Of a stretch of 64,000 nucleotides of DNA, positions 42,790-52,219 are shown piece by piece. Under the pieces are notes generated by a model that saw only the letters and a program-made list of their open reading frames with translations, was not told where the DNA came from and searched no databases. Numbering within the stretch: position 1 is the stretch's first letter; every line of letters begins with the position of its first letter. The stretch is taken from the NCBI GenBank assembly GCA_034423575.1, contig DAOUIF010000033.1, positions 138,647 through 202,646 on the forward strand. Direction: 5' to 3'. This DNA comes from Bin87 sp034423575 (lineage in GTDB: Bacteria; Chloroflexota; Dehalococcoidia; Lucifugimonadales; UBA3495). A program made the translations under genes and the position numbers.

Positions 42790-44436
42790 TCAGAAAGCGC
42801 GGCGGTGGGAATAGTTGATCTCCGCGTTCGTGATGAACTCAAGGAGGACAGCGTTCCCGTTTTCGTTTTGCTGGCGGGCGCGCTGGAACGCCGGGATGAT
42901 CTCGTTGGGGTCGGTGACGCGCTCGGCGTAGCCGCCCATGGCGCGGCCCATGTCCGCGTAGTTGCCGCCAAGGTCGCGGGTGTTATAGAGCTCGTGGGAG
43001 CGCTGCATGGCGTTGGTTTCCACGGCCATGGTGGAGTTGTTGAGGACCACGGTGGTGATGGGCACGTTGCTGCGCACTGCGGTCTCGAAGTCCAGGCCGA
43101 CCATGCCGAAAGCGGCGTCGCCCATGAAGTTGACGCACATCTTCTCCGGGTCTGCCAGCTTGGCGCCGATCACCAGGCCCAAGCCGGTGCCGAGACCGTG
43201 GGACTTTCCCCAGCCAAGGTAGGTGCGCGGTCCGCCCGAGCGGTAGAACGGGGTGATCTGATCGCGGGGGCTGCCGGAATCGTGGGTGATGATGGCCTCG
43301 CTGGCCGGCACAGCTTTCTGGAAATCGGTGATGACGCGGTAGGGGTTGACCAGCGGGCCGGAGTCGGTGGTCTTGTGCTCCCACTCGGCGAGCCAGGCCT
43401 CGCGCACGGATGCGATCTCGCCTGTGATCTCGGCGTTGTTCCGGCGACTGTCGCCGACGATCTCGCGGCAGGCCTCGATCATCTGGCGCAGGGCCAGCTT
43501 GGCGTCCCCGATGAGCGGGAACTGGACGTCGTAGTCCTTGTTCAGGTCGCGGGGATCGTTGGTGTTCTGGATCAGCGTTTTGCCGGCGGGCAGGTTCATG
43601 GACATGCCGTGCTTGGTGAAGCTGGAGCCAACGCCGAAGATGACATCAGAGCGGCGCACGAAACGGTACACGGTGCCTGACATGACGCCGGAGCCGCTGC
43701 CCAGTGCAAGAGGATGCTGCTCGGGAAAGCCGCTCTTGCCCAGCAGCGTGCTCATTACCGGGATCGACAGAAGCTCGGCGAGTTCGACCAGCTCATCGGT
43801 GGCCTCGGCGTACATCACACCCTGGCCGGCGTGGATCACGGGGTAGGTGGCGGAGCACAGGGCGCGTGCGGCGGCTTCCACGTCGACGGGATCGGCCTGG
43901 GACGCCGACCGACGGACGTTGCCGCCCCAGTAGAAGGCTTCCTCGGACACTTCTTCCAATGCCACGTCGGCCGGGATCTCGACCATCGATGGACCAGGCC
44001 GGCCGGTGTACAGAGCGTTGACGGCCCGGCGCATGACCTGGCTGGTGCTGCCGGACAGGTTCAGCCGTTCGAGGTGCTTGGTGACGCTGGCGAAGCTCTC
44101 GATGGAGTCGAACATGGGGAAGACTTCCTGCCGCTCCCGCGGGTGGCCCAGCGGCAGCAGCAGGATCGGCACCGAGTCGGAAAAGGATGTGGCCACGCCG
44201 GAATAGGCGTTTTCGGCGCCTGGACCGTATTGCATGGCGAAGACGCCGGGAGGCCGGCCGTTGGTGATGCGGCTGTAGCCGTCGGCGATGCCGACGCCCA
44301 CGCGCTCCTGACGGCAGATGATGGGCCGGATGCCGGCGGCGGCGCAAGCCTCGATTACGGGCGTGGTGGGGAAGCAGGACAGGTACTGGACACCCTCCCG
44401 CTTGAGAATTTCGGCAATGGCATCGATAGTTTGCAC
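42790..44436 (-). CDS. Thiamine-diphosphate-dependent enzyme of the acetolactate synthase/decarboxylase group
   Basis: 548 residues: PYR domain with catalytic E44 (CRQERVGVGIADGYS), central TPP_enzyme_M domain (VDVEAAARALCSATYPVIHAGQGVM), and PP domain with the diphosphate motif GDAAFGMVGLDFETAVRSNVPITTVVLNN. Not a clear ALS large subunit (no ilvN partner nearby; FAD-site residues cannot be verified), so a 2-keto acid decarboxylase or ligase is as likely. GTG start with GAGGT upstream; TPR and EthD-like genes follow. Confidence 0.9.
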   Translation of the reverse strand: MQTIDAIAEILKREGVQYLSCFPTTPVIEACAAAGIRPIICRQERVGVGIADGYSRITNGRPPGVFAMQYGPGAENAYSGVATSFSDSVPILLLPLGHPRERQEVFPMFDSIESFASVTKHLERLNLSGSTSQVMRRAVNALYTGRPGPSMVEIPADVALEEVSEEAFYWGGNVRRSASQADPVDVEAAARALCSATYPVIHAGQGVMYAEATDELVELAELLSIPVMSTLLGKSGFPEQHPLALGSGSGVMSGTVYRFVRRSDVIFGVGSSFTKHGMSMNLPAGKTLIQNTNDPRDLNKDYDVQFPLIGDAKLALRQMIEACREIVGDSRRNNAEITGEIASVREAWLAEWEHKTTDSGPLVNPYRVITDFQKAVPASEAIITHDSGSPRDQITPFYRSGGPRTYLGWGKSHGLGTGLGLVIGAKLADPEKMCVNFMGDAAFGMVGLDFETAVRSNVPITTVVLNNSTMAVETNAMQRSHELYNTRDLGGNYADMGRAMGGYAERVTDPNEIIPAFQRARQQNENGNAVLLEFITNAEINYSHRRAF

Positions 44437-44504
44437 GGTGTTACCTCGGCGTTGATGGTGTGATGGCGATTGAGGGTTGTGCGGCAGCGTTGGCCGATAG
44501 TAGG

Positions 44505-45191
44505 CTATTCAGCATCGGTTTCCGAGCCGACCATGCCCGACCAGAAGCGGGACACGGGCAGGGAAACGTCCGGGAAGGCGAGGGGACTGACGGTATCGCC
44601 GGCCTGGAAACGGCGGACTGTTTGGTATTGGTCGCCTACCGGGTCCGTATGAACGTATAACGCGTATTCCCTGAGATTGACGATCCAAAGTTCCGGTACG
44701 CCCGCCGCCGCGTACGCGGCCAACTTTTCGCCTCGGTCATAGTTCAATGAGCTTGCGGAGACCTCGATGATGAACAGCACGTCCTCGGGAGTGGCGGGAG
44801 ACAAGTGGTAATCCGGCCGGTCGCGGAGAATAGCGAAATCGGGCTGCGGCTCGCTGCGCGGGTTGATCCGAACAGAACCTTGAACTCGGACGCGGGCGCG
44901 GTCGCTGAAGGCGTAAATGACCAGCGGGGTGATGCAATCGGTCGAGTCGTTGTGCGCGTTTCCAATTGGGGCCATTTCGACGATCTCTCCGTTCAGCAGC
45001 TCGATGGGCTCGTATTCCGACAGGATGCCGGCCAGACCCATAGATTGGTACTGGTCCGCGGTGAACCGATAGCTGCCGTCGAGAACTGCTGCGCGGTCCT
45101 GCCGGCCCAGGATGCCCGCGGCAACCATGGCGCGAAACTCGGCGGAGCAAAAGGTACGGAGATCGTAAGTGCGTTCGATTGCGGTGGTCAT
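44505..45191 (-). CDS. Uma2-family putative endonuclease (PD-(D/E)XK fold)
   Basis: 228 residues. PD-(D/E)XK core: D118 in PQPDFAIL, E143 in LFIIEVSASS, then LNYDRGEKLAAYAAAGVPELWIVN, typical of the Uma2/DUF820 family abundant in Chloroflexi and cyanobacteria. The N-terminal 55 residues are extra relative to the core; ATG at 45191. Function of the family is unproven; no toxin or transposon neighbour is seen. Confidence 0.85.
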   Translation of the reverse strand: MTTAIERTYDLRTFCSAEFRAMVAAGILGRQDRAAVLDGSYRFTADQYQSMGLAGILSEYEPIELLNGEIVEMAPIGNAHNDSTDCITPLVIYAFSDRARVRVQGSVRINPRSEPQPDFAILRDRPDYHLSPATPEDVLFIIEVSASSLNYDRGEKLAAYAAAGVPELWIVNLREYALYVHTDPVGDQYQTVRRFQAGDTVSPLAFPDVSLPVSRFWSGMVGSETDAE

Positions 45192-45389
45192 GATGATGTG
45201 GCCGAGAATGGCTTCCTAGCGTGGGCGAATTGTAGCGCCCCGTTCGTGCAGGGCAGGCCGGTCACGAGTATATCACCCACCGCATCAACGACCGCCCCGA
45301 GGTCCCCTGCCAAGCCTCCAAAGTGGATTCGGTGGGTTTCAGTCGGGGATTGCAGGCGATCGCCGGCGACCCTGCGTTTGCGGTTTCGA

Positions 45390-45418
45390 TTGTGTGGCAG
45401 GTGCAATGGGGCTAGAAT
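45390..45418 (+). promoter_or_regulatory. Candidate promoter for the CaiB pair
   Basis: TTGTGT (45390-45395), 17-base spacer, TAGAAT (45413-45418). If real, the transcript starts near 45425, which favours the TTG start at 45448 over the earlier GTG (45394) or ATG (45406). Confidence 0.4.
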
Positions 45419-45447
45419 GGCTGCCGAACCAGTTGGGGGGTCTGATT

Positions 45448-46644
45448 TTGAGCAATGGAGCCTTGGCCGGCGTGAAGGTGATTGATCTGACGCACCATAT
45501 AGCCGGCCCTTACGCCACCAAGCTGTTGGCCGATTTCGGCGCCGACGTTTTGAAGATCGAGCGGCCCGGCGGTGACCCCGGGCGACGGCTGCCGCCCTTC
45601 TACCGCGACGAACCGGAAGCTGAGAAAAGCCTTCCGTTTCTCTACCTGAACACCAACAAGCGCAGCATCACGCTGAACCTCAAGTCTGATACCGGACGGT
45701 CGATCCTGATGGACCTGCTGGCGGATGCAGATGCGCTGGTGGAGAACTTCTCGCCGCGGGTGATGCCGTCCTTGGGGCTGGACGCAGAGACACTGCGTCA
45801 ACACAACCCCAAGCTCGTGGTGGCGTCGGTTTCCAACTTCGGTCAAACGGGACCATGGCGTGATTATCGAGCGACCGAGATCGTTGAGTACGCGCTGGGC
45901 GGGCTGATGTACATTTTCGGCGCGTACGACCGGGAGCCTCTGAAACACGCGCTGCACCAGGCACAGTTCAAGGCCGGGACCAACCTGGCGTCGGCGACGT
46001 TGATGGCACTTTACCACCAGCGACTCACCGGCCAGGGGCAGCTAGTGGACGTGTCGATACAGGAGAGCATCGCGTCGGCGCTGCGAGACGTGACCAACAA
46101 CTACACCTACACCGGGGCGGTGCGTCGTCGACAGCCGAACCATACCGGCGACCTGACTCGGTTGAGGGCGGTGTCCGACGGATACGTGCTGCCCAACCCC
46201 GGCATGGGCGCGACGTTGGACTGGAAGGTCCTGGTGGACTTCCTGGAGGCTCCCGAATTGGATGACGAACGGTTCGACAACGCATCGGCGCGGCTGGAGA
46301 ATGCGGAAGCGCTGGGCGATATCCTTGATCAGATTTTTGCGACCAAGCAAAAGCAGGAGATCTTCTATGCGGCCCACCAAAAGCGGTTCATCTACGGCGT
46401 GATCGACTCGCCGGAAGAAACAGTAGACAACCCGCAGATACAAGCCCGGGGTTACTACGCGCCGGTGGAACATCCTGACCTGGGCGAGATCACGTTCCCC
46501 GGCGCGCCGTTCCTCATGTCGGACTCGCCCTGGGAGGTCAGGGAGCCTGCGCCCCGCCTGGGCGAGCACAACCGCGACGTGCTGGGAAGCATGGGGTACA
46601 GCGCGCGGGAACTGGCCTGGCTGCGTGCTTCGGAGGTGATTTGA
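45448..46644 (+). CDS. CaiB/BaiF family CoA-transferase (class III) lacking the catalytic aspartate
   Basis: 398 residues by the TTG start, which follows a GGGGGG run by seven bases and gives the normal family N-terminus SNGALAGVKVIDLTHHIAGPY. Class III fold: GADVLKIERPGGDP, NTNKRSITLNL, LVENFSPRVMPSLGL, ASVSNFGQTGPW. At the position of the catalytic Asp (xxDxxAG) this protein has Q173 in HQAQFKAG. The next gene starts one base after its stop and keeps the Asp, so the two likely form a heteromer. Confidence 0.88.
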   Translation: MSNGALAGVKVIDLTHHIAGPYATKLLADFGADVLKIERPGGDPGRRLPPFYRDEPEAEKSLPFLYLNTNKRSITLNLKSDTGRSILMDLLADADALVENFSPRVMPSLGLDAETLRQHNPKLVVASVSNFGQTGPWRDYRATEIVEYALGGLMYIFGAYDREPLKHALHQAQFKAGTNLASATLMALYHQRLTGQGQLVDVSIQESIASALRDVTNNYTYTGAVRRRQPNHTGDLTRLRAVSDGYVLPNPGMGATLDWKVLVDFLEAPELDDERFDNASARLENAEALGDILDQIFATKQKQEIFYAAHQKRFIYGVIDSPEETVDNPQIQARGYYAPVEHPDLGEITFPGAPFLMSDSPWEVREPAPRLGEHNRDVLGSMGYSARELAWLRASEVI

Positions 46645-46645
46645 T

Positions 46646-47998
46646 ATGGCCGGTCCGCTGGAAGGCGTACGCATCCTGGAAGTGGGCCAACTGATCGCCA
46701 TTCCGTCGGCGATGAAGTGGATGGCTGACATGGGCGCACAGGTGATACGGCTGGAGTCGGTGCAGCGGCTGGAAAGCTACCGCACGGACTCGCTGTACCA
46801 CAATGACGTCGATGGGGAATTCTGGAACCGGGGGGCCAACTTCTACGAGCAGAACCGGAACAAACTGGGACTGACGCTGGACCTGACTCGGGACGAGGGT
46901 AGGGCAGTGCTGCGCGACCTGGTCGCCGTCACAGACGTGTTCGCGGAGAATTTCACGCCGCGGGTCATAAAGAATTTCGGGTTGGAATACGAGGACCTGC
47001 GCAAAATACGGCCGGACATCATCATGGTGTCCTCGACGGGCTACGGATTCGATGGGCCCTGGGCCAACTTCGGCGCCACTGGGCCGGCGACCGAAGGAGC
47101 GGCCGGACTAGCTTATATCACGGGGTACCGCGGCGGCGGACCGGTGATGTCGGAGATTCCGTTCACGGACTACACCGCAGGCGAGCATACCGTAGCGGCC
47201 GTCATGCTGGCGCTGATGCACCGCCTGAACACCGGCCAGGGGCAATTCATCGATGTCTCCCAGACCCAAACTTGCTCCGCCACAATACCCGAGGCGTTGC
47301 TGGACTGGACGGTAAACGGACGCATCGCGGAGCGTATCGGGAATGAGGACCCGGCGATGTCTCCCCACGGCTGCTATCCCTGCGCCGGGGACGACCGCTG
47401 GATCGCCATCGCCGTGGACAGCGACGAGTCCTGGCTGGCTTTGTGCCGAGTGATGGGCCGGCCGGATTGGGCGGTGGACAACCGGTACGCCGACGTGTTG
47501 AGCAGGATCAGATACCGGGCGGAACTGGATCGGATGCTGGGCTTCGAAACCCGCGTTCACGACAGCCACGAGTTGATGGCGCGGCTGCAGGCCGAGGGCG
47601 TCGCGGCCGGCGCGGTGGCGGACAGCGGGGATCTGCTGTTCAACGAACACCTGAAAGAGCGCCGTTTCTACGAGGTTGTCGAACACCACCGTGACACGGG
47701 CATGCCGCCGTTGCCCTACGCCGGGCGCCCCTGGAAACTGTCAGACACGCCGGCAGTTCCGCCGCAGCCGGCCCCGATCATGGGTCAGCACAACCGTGAC
47801 ATACTGGCGGGCCTGTTGGGCAGAACCGATGATGAAATCGCCGAGTTGGAAGGGGCGCAGATCATCGGATACGCACCGCTGTCGCCGAGGGGGGTGCGCA
47901 GGCCATCCCTGGACGAGCAGGTGCGCCAAGGCCGGATGCAGCGTTACGAGGCCGACTACGCCGAACGTGTAGCGCAGTGGTTTGGCACTGGTGAATAA
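46646..47998 (+). CDS. CaiB/BaiF family CoA-transferase (class III) with intact active site
   Basis: 450 residues. LEGVRILEVGQLIAIPSAMKWMADMGAQVIRLES, RNKLGLTLDL, AENFTPRVIKNFGL, VSSTGYGFDGPW and the catalytic D175 in IPFTDYTAGEHTV. Transfers CoA between organic acids; substrate unknown. Start overlaps closely with the preceding gene (one-base gap), indicating coupling. The C-terminal about 50 residues are Arg-rich and longer than the usual family. Ends at a terminator shared with leuD. Confidence 0.92.
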   Translation: MAGPLEGVRILEVGQLIAIPSAMKWMADMGAQVIRLESVQRLESYRTDSLYHNDVDGEFWNRGANFYEQNRNKLGLTLDLTRDEGRAVLRDLVAVTDVFAENFTPRVIKNFGLEYEDLRKIRPDIIMVSSTGYGFDGPWANFGATGPATEGAAGLAYITGYRGGGPVMSEIPFTDYTAGEHTVAAVMLALMHRLNTGQGQFIDVSQTQTCSATIPEALLDWTVNGRIAERIGNEDPAMSPHGCYPCAGDDRWIAIAVDSDESWLALCRVMGRPDWAVDNRYADVLSRIRYRAELDRMLGFETRVHDSHELMARLQAEGVAAGAVADSGDLLFNEHLKERRFYEVVEHHRDTGMPPLPYAGRPWKLSDTPAVPPQPAPIMGQHNRDILAGLLGRTDDEIAELEGAQIIGYAPLSPRGVRRPSLDEQVRQGRMQRYEADYAERVAQWFGTGE

Positions 47999-48004
47999 TT
48001 GTTC

Positions 48005-48033
48005 GGGGGCGACCAACCGGTCGCCCCCAATTT
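48005..48033. terminator. Hairpin terminator between the CaiB pair and leuD
   Basis: Ten-bp stem GGGGGCGACC (48005-48014) with GGTCGCCCCC (48019-48028), loop AACC, then AATTT. Lies between convergent stops. Confidence 0.7.
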
Positions 48034-48055
48034 GCTTGACCGTTTGCTGGGCTCC

Positions 48056-48646
48056 TCAGCCCCGGCGCGCCTCGAAAGCCGAGATGGCATCCTCGTGCTG
48101 GAGGGTGAGGCCGATGTCGTCCAGGCCGTTCAGCAGGCAGTAGCGGCGGAAGTCATCAACCTCAAAGTCGACGACGATCTCCTCGTCGGCGTCTCGGACC
48201 TGTTTGGCCTCAAGGTCCACCGTGATCTGGAAGCCGGGGTTTGCCGTGGCCTTGTCCATGATGCGACGGACGTCGGCCTCGGGCAGTGTGAGCGGGAGCA
48301 GGCCGTTCTTGAAGCAGTTGTTGAAAAAGATGTCGGCGAAGCTGGGCGCGATGATGCACCGGATGCCGAAATCCTCCAAAGCCCATGGTGCGTGCTCGCG
48401 GGAGGAGCCGCAGCCAAAATTGGGGCCGGACACCAGGATCTTTGAGCTGCGATAGGGGCCCTGGTTGAGGATGAAGTCGGGATTTTCGGACCCATCCTCG
48501 TTGTAGCGGTAGCGGTCGAAAAGGTTCGGTCCGAAGCCGGTACGTTCGATACTCTTCAGGTACACGGCCGGGATGATCATGTCCGTGTCGACGTTGACGG
48601 CGTCCAGCGGGGCGACGACGCCTTCCAGTTGCACAAAGGGTTCCAT
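48056..48646 (-). CDS. leuD: 3-isopropylmalate dehydratase small subunit
   Basis: 196 residues; swivelling domain of isopropylmalate isomerase in leucine synthesis. VQLEGVVAPLDAVNVDTDMIIP, SKILVSGPNFGCGSSREHAPWALEDFG and APSFADIFFNNCFKNGLLP are diagnostic. ATG at 48646 has GAGGGA upstream; the frame before it is within the leuC end region. Follows leuC. Confidence 0.96.
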   Translation of the reverse strand: MEPFVQLEGVVAPLDAVNVDTDMIIPAVYLKSIERTGFGPNLFDRYRYNEDGSENPDFILNQGPYRSSKILVSGPNFGCGSSREHAPWALEDFGIRCIIAPSFADIFFNNCFKNGLLPLTLPEADVRRIMDKATANPGFQITVDLEAKQVRDADEEIVVDFEVDDFRRYCLLNGLDDIGLTLQHEDAISAFEARRG

Positions 48647-48659
48647 GGTTGTTCCCTCG

Positions 48660-48708
48660 GATGTTGGATGCAGCGAGCTTGACGCGCTGCGCTCGCGATG
48701 ACGGGGTA
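48660..48708. repeat. Degenerate palindromic repeat in the leuC-leuD gap
   Basis: Minus-strand text CGTCATCGCGAGCGCAGCG resembles the widespread dispersed repeat beginning GTCATTGCGAGCGAAGCG. Single partial copy; a chance resemblance is possible. Confidence 0.3.
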
Positions 48709-48710
48709 GA

Positions 48711-50114
48711 TTAAAATTCGCGGACGTCGACGAAGTGGCCGGCGATGGCGGCGGCGGCGGCCATCTCGGGACTGACCAGGTGGGTGCGGCCACCCTTGCC
48801 CTGGCGTCCTTCGAAGTTGCGGTTGGAGGTTGACGCGCAGCGCTGGCCGGGATCGAGGATGTCGGGGTTCATGCCGAGGCACATGGAGCAACCGGCCACG
48901 CGCCAGTCGAAACCGGCGTCCTTGAACACCTGGTCAAGGCCCTCGGCTTCGGCCTCGGCCTTGACCCGGGCGGAACCGGGGACGACCATGGCGTAAACAT
49001 CCGAGCTGACCTGGCGGCCGCGGATGACGCTGGCGGCGGCGCGCAGGTCGTCGATGCGGGCGTTGGTGCAGGCGCCCAGGAACACGCGGTCAATCCGGAT
49101 GTCCTCGATGCGCTGGTTGGGTTCCAGGCCCATGTATTCCAGGGCGCGCTCGGCGGCCTCGCGCTCGGGTGTGGTCTCGAAGGAGGCGGGATCCGGCACC
49201 CGGTCGGTTACGGGAACGACCATGTCGGGCTTGGTGCCCCAGGTGACGAAGGGAGCCAGGTCGTTGGCGTTGATGACGACGGTGTTGTCGTAGGTAGCGC
49301 CAGAGTCGGTCGCCAGGCTGCGCCATTCCTCGATCTTCGCTTCGAGTTCCGTGCCTTTGGGGGCGTAGGGGCGGGTGCGGACGTAGTCGAAGGTGGTGTC
49401 GTCAGGGGCGATCATGCCGGCGCGGGCACCGCCCTCGATGCTCATGTTGCACACGGTCATGCGGCCGTCCATGGACAGGCCGCGGATGGCCTCGCCGGTG
49501 TATTCGATGACGTGGCCGGTGCCGCCGTTGACGCCCATGTGGCCGATGATGCCCAGGATGACGTCCTTCGCGGAAACGCCGTTGGGCAGCTCGCCGTCAA
49601 CGCGGACCTCCATGGTGCGGGGTTTGAACTGGCGCAGGGTCTGGGTGGCGAGGACGTGTTCGACCTCGGAGGTTCCGATGCCCACCGCGAAACAGCCGAG
49701 CGCGCCGTGGGTCGAGGTGTGGCTGTCGCCGCACACGACGGTCTTGCCGGGGAGGGTGTAGCCAAGGTCGGGGCCGATGACGTGGACGATACCCTGGTTC
49801 TCGCTGAAACGGTCGTAATAGAAGGGCAGCCCGAACTCCGCCGCGTTGCGATCCAGTGCGTCCAGCTGCGCCTTGGAAATCTGGTCTTCGATGGGTCGTG
49901 TGAGTTCCCAGGTGGGGGTGTTGTGGTCAGCGGTGGCGACGGTGAGTTCAGGTCGGCGGACCTTGCGCCCGGCCATGCGGAGGCCGTCGAAGGCCTGGGG
50001 CGAGGTGACTTCGTGCACCAGGTGCAGGTCGATGTAGATGAGGGAGGGTTGGCCCGGTTCTTCGTGAACCACGTGGGCGTCCCAGATTTTTTCGAACATA
50101 GTGCGGGCGACCAA
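48711..50114 (-). CDS. leuC: 3-isopropylmalate dehydratase large subunit
   Basis: 467 residues; [4Fe-4S] aconitase-family subunit. FEKIWDAHVV, HLVHEVTSPQAFDGLR, VVCGDSHTSTHGALG, the cluster cysteines in FLGACTNAR and SMCLGMNPD, and CASTSNRNFEGRQGKGGRTHL. The start is TTG at 50112-50114, decided by GGAGG with seven bases spacing (50122-50127); an internal ATG at 50099 has no such site. Leads the leuC-leuD pair. Confidence 0.97.
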   Translation of the reverse strand: MVARTMFEKIWDAHVVHEEPGQPSLIYIDLHLVHEVTSPQAFDGLRMAGRKVRRPELTVATADHNTPTWELTRPIEDQISKAQLDALDRNAAEFGLPFYYDRFSENQGIVHVIGPDLGYTLPGKTVVCGDSHTSTHGALGCFAVGIGTSEVEHVLATQTLRQFKPRTMEVRVDGELPNGVSAKDVILGIIGHMGVNGGTGHVIEYTGEAIRGLSMDGRMTVCNMSIEGGARAGMIAPDDTTFDYVRTRPYAPKGTELEAKIEEWRSLATDSGATYDNTVVINANDLAPFVTWGTKPDMVVPVTDRVPDPASFETTPEREAAERALEYMGLEPNQRIEDIRIDRVFLGACTNARIDDLRAAASVIRGRQVSSDVYAMVVPGSARVKAEAEAEGLDQVFKDAGFDWRVAGCSMCLGMNPDILDPGQRCASTSNRNFEGRQGKGGRTHLVSPEMAAAAAIAGHFVDVREF

Positions 50115-50208
50115 TTGATTTCCTCCTCATTCCGGGGCAAATACGGCATGCTCCGGCGTCACTCACGGTACGGATTGAGATTATAGCATCGTGCGCCGGG
50201 CCTCTGCC

Positions 50209-51915
50209 TCAGTGACTGCCGCCCGTCCTGCTGATCATGAGTTCCACGATGTCGTTGCTGGTGACCGCGCCCAGGAACTTTTCCGTACCCCTTTCCACCA
50301 CGGGCATGACGGAAAGGGAGTGCTCGGACATCCGGCGCAGCACGTCTTCAACGTGCTCGTCGGGCCAAGCCAACGGTGTTTCGCTGCGCACCACGTCGCC
50401 CAGCGGGGTCCTGCCCCACGCCTCCTTGGGCAGGTATCGGAACATCTCCAGGGACACGACACCCCCCAGCTCGCCCTGGTCGGACACCACGTAATCGTGC
50501 TGGCGCGGCACGGTCCACCGCTCGGTGAAAGTCCGCACCGACACCGAGAGATCGGGATGCCGGCGCGTCCGGTCCAGGATGTCGTTCACGGTAATGTCTT
50601 CCAGCGCGAAACGCACGATCCCCTGGGGAATGTCGGTCAGCTCCGTCGCAAGGTCGGTCCGACGGCTGGCGCGGTTCACGGCATAGCTGATCACCGGCGG
50701 CATGAACAGGATGTAGCAGAACATCACCAGCACCAGGAACGAGAATACGGCTTCGTTGATGATTGCCGACTCCCGCATCAACAACAGCAGGGCAATTTCG
50801 GCAACCCCTTTGCCCATCAGGCCGGCGGCCACTGCGTAGGGCACGGTCAGTCGGGCGGCATAGGCCCCAACCAAGGCCCCGACGAAGTTGCCGAGGAACG
50901 GGATTACCGCCAGAGCCGCCATGGTCCACGGCGACAGCGTGACGAAGTTGAAACTGAAATGAAGTCCCGCCGACGCAAAGAAAAGCGGCACGAACAACCC
51001 TTCCGCGACGCCACGCATTCCCGGAATGATTTCCCGTCGCACCTGGTAGGGCAACCCGGACAGGGCCGCGCCGAACAGCAGTGCGCCCAGCGAGCCGTGC
51101 AAGCCCATGAACTCAGCGCCGTCCACGATCAGGAACAGCGCTCCCAGCAACAGCCCCAGGGACAGCTGCGGCACCTGTATGACGCGCTGGAGCAGGGCCA
51201 CCAACGGCGGCAGCACCCGGGAAGACAAAACCCAGCACACCGCGGTGAAGCCGGCGATTTTGCCCAGCAGGACCAGTATCCCTACCGCTGACACTTCGTG
51301 GGCCTGCTCGCCTATGCTGAACCCGATGAGCAACAGCGTAATCAGCTCGGCGATGATCACCACTGTGAAGATCTGCAGTCCGATGTGTCCTTTCAGTTGA
51401 CCGTCGTCGGCCAGCACCTTGACGACGATGCCCAGGCTGGTCATCGACAGCACCCCGGCCAGGGCCAGGGCCTGCGTTATCCCCAGCCCCAGCCCGAAAT
51501 CGTAAATCACGCCGGCGGTCACCAGCAGGGAAATGCCCAACGACAAGATGACGGAGAGTATCGCGGCCAGGAAGTAATGGCCGCGCAGGGTTGCCACAAA
51601 GCTGGAAATGTCAATCTCGTCCAGGCCAATCAGGAAAAAGAATATGAAAACTCCCAGCGTCAGCAGAAGTTCGATATGGTTCGTGAAATGGATAGACCAC
51701 AGGCCCGACAGTTCCAGGGCCGGGCCCAACAGCAGGCCCACGGTTACATAGGCCACGATGGCATTCAGACGCAATCGGCGGAAAACTCCCTCCGCCAACT
51801 TTGCGGCGATAATCAGCAAGCCCAGCGACAGCAGCGAGTCCCGGATTTCGCTGGACTCGCCGGCAAAATTGAACAGCGCGGCGAGTTCCGATGGCCAAAA
51901 TCCTTCAACCAGCAT
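50209..51915 (-). CDS. Kef-type cation:proton antiporter (CPA2) with CBS domains
   Basis: 568 residues. About twelve hydrophobic helices (residues about 15-395) of the Na+/H+ exchanger domain, with GVFIFFFLIGLDEIDI near the ion-binding region, followed by a cytoplasmic tail with a CBS pair (about 430-565, ITVNDILDRT and PLGDVVRSETPLAWPDEHVEDVLRRMSEHSLSVMPVVE). No Rossmann KTN domain. ATG at 51915 with GGGAG upstream; 16 more codons are open before it. Ligand of the CBS pair unknown. Confidence 0.9.
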   Translation of the reverse strand: MLVEGFWPSELAALFNFAGESSEIRDSLLSLGLLIIAAKLAEGVFRRLRLNAIVAYVTVGLLLGPALELSGLWSIHFTNHIELLLTLGVFIFFFLIGLDEIDISSFVATLRGHYFLAAILSVILSLGISLLVTAGVIYDFGLGLGITQALALAGVLSMTSLGIVVKVLADDGQLKGHIGLQIFTVVIIAELITLLLIGFSIGEQAHEVSAVGILVLLGKIAGFTAVCWVLSSRVLPPLVALLQRVIQVPQLSLGLLLGALFLIVDGAEFMGLHGSLGALLFGAALSGLPYQVRREIIPGMRGVAEGLFVPLFFASAGLHFSFNFVTLSPWTMAALAVIPFLGNFVGALVGAYAARLTVPYAVAAGLMGKGVAEIALLLLMRESAIINEAVFSFLVLVMFCYILFMPPVISYAVNRASRRTDLATELTDIPQGIVRFALEDITVNDILDRTRRHPDLSVSVRTFTERWTVPRQHDYVVSDQGELGGVVSLEMFRYLPKEAWGRTPLGDVVRSETPLAWPDEHVEDVLRRMSEHSLSVMPVVERGTEKFLGAVTSNDIVELMISRTGGSH

Positions 51916-51965
51916 TCTGCATGTCTCCCGCCGCAGGGCAATTGCACTAAAAACGCTCCCCAACC

Positions 51966-52067
51966 GTCACTCCGGCGGAAGCCGGATTCCAGAGGCGGGA
52001 AAGCGTAAGAAACGGTAACGAAACAAGGGCCCTGGATTACCGGTTTCCCGCTTCCGCGGGAATGACG
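51966..52067. repeat. Inverted pair of REP-like palindromic units (gene-free 304-bp gap)
   Basis: The gap 51916-52219 holds no gene. Left unit near 51966-51990 has CCGGC-GGAA-GCCGG preceded by GTCACT and followed by ATTCCAG; right unit has CTGGATT at 52032, then TTCCCGC (52045-52051) / GCGGGAA (52056-52062) and AATGACG. They face each other, as in BIME-type arrays. The rest is without a visible signal apart from the aminopeptidase ribosome binding site. Confidence 0.65.
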
Positions 52068-52219
52068 AGGGCGGACGAAATCAAAACGCGATTGCCCTGT
52101 CTCCGACCGTTAGGGCCGGTCCATTATTCCGTAACCACAGTTATTGCACAAGCGGCCCCTGACCCCTGTGATAAACTTGGCCCGTCCCATGTTTGAACGC
52201 AAATCACGGAGGAATCGCG

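Noticed and set aside
42346..43680. 444-codon plus-strand frame across the TPR and ThDP genes
   Set aside because: Antisense shadow of two well supported minus-strand genes.
45188..45406. 72-codon minus frame upstream of the CaiB pair
   Set aside because: Lies in a gene-free stretch, lacks a ribosome binding site and any family resemblance.
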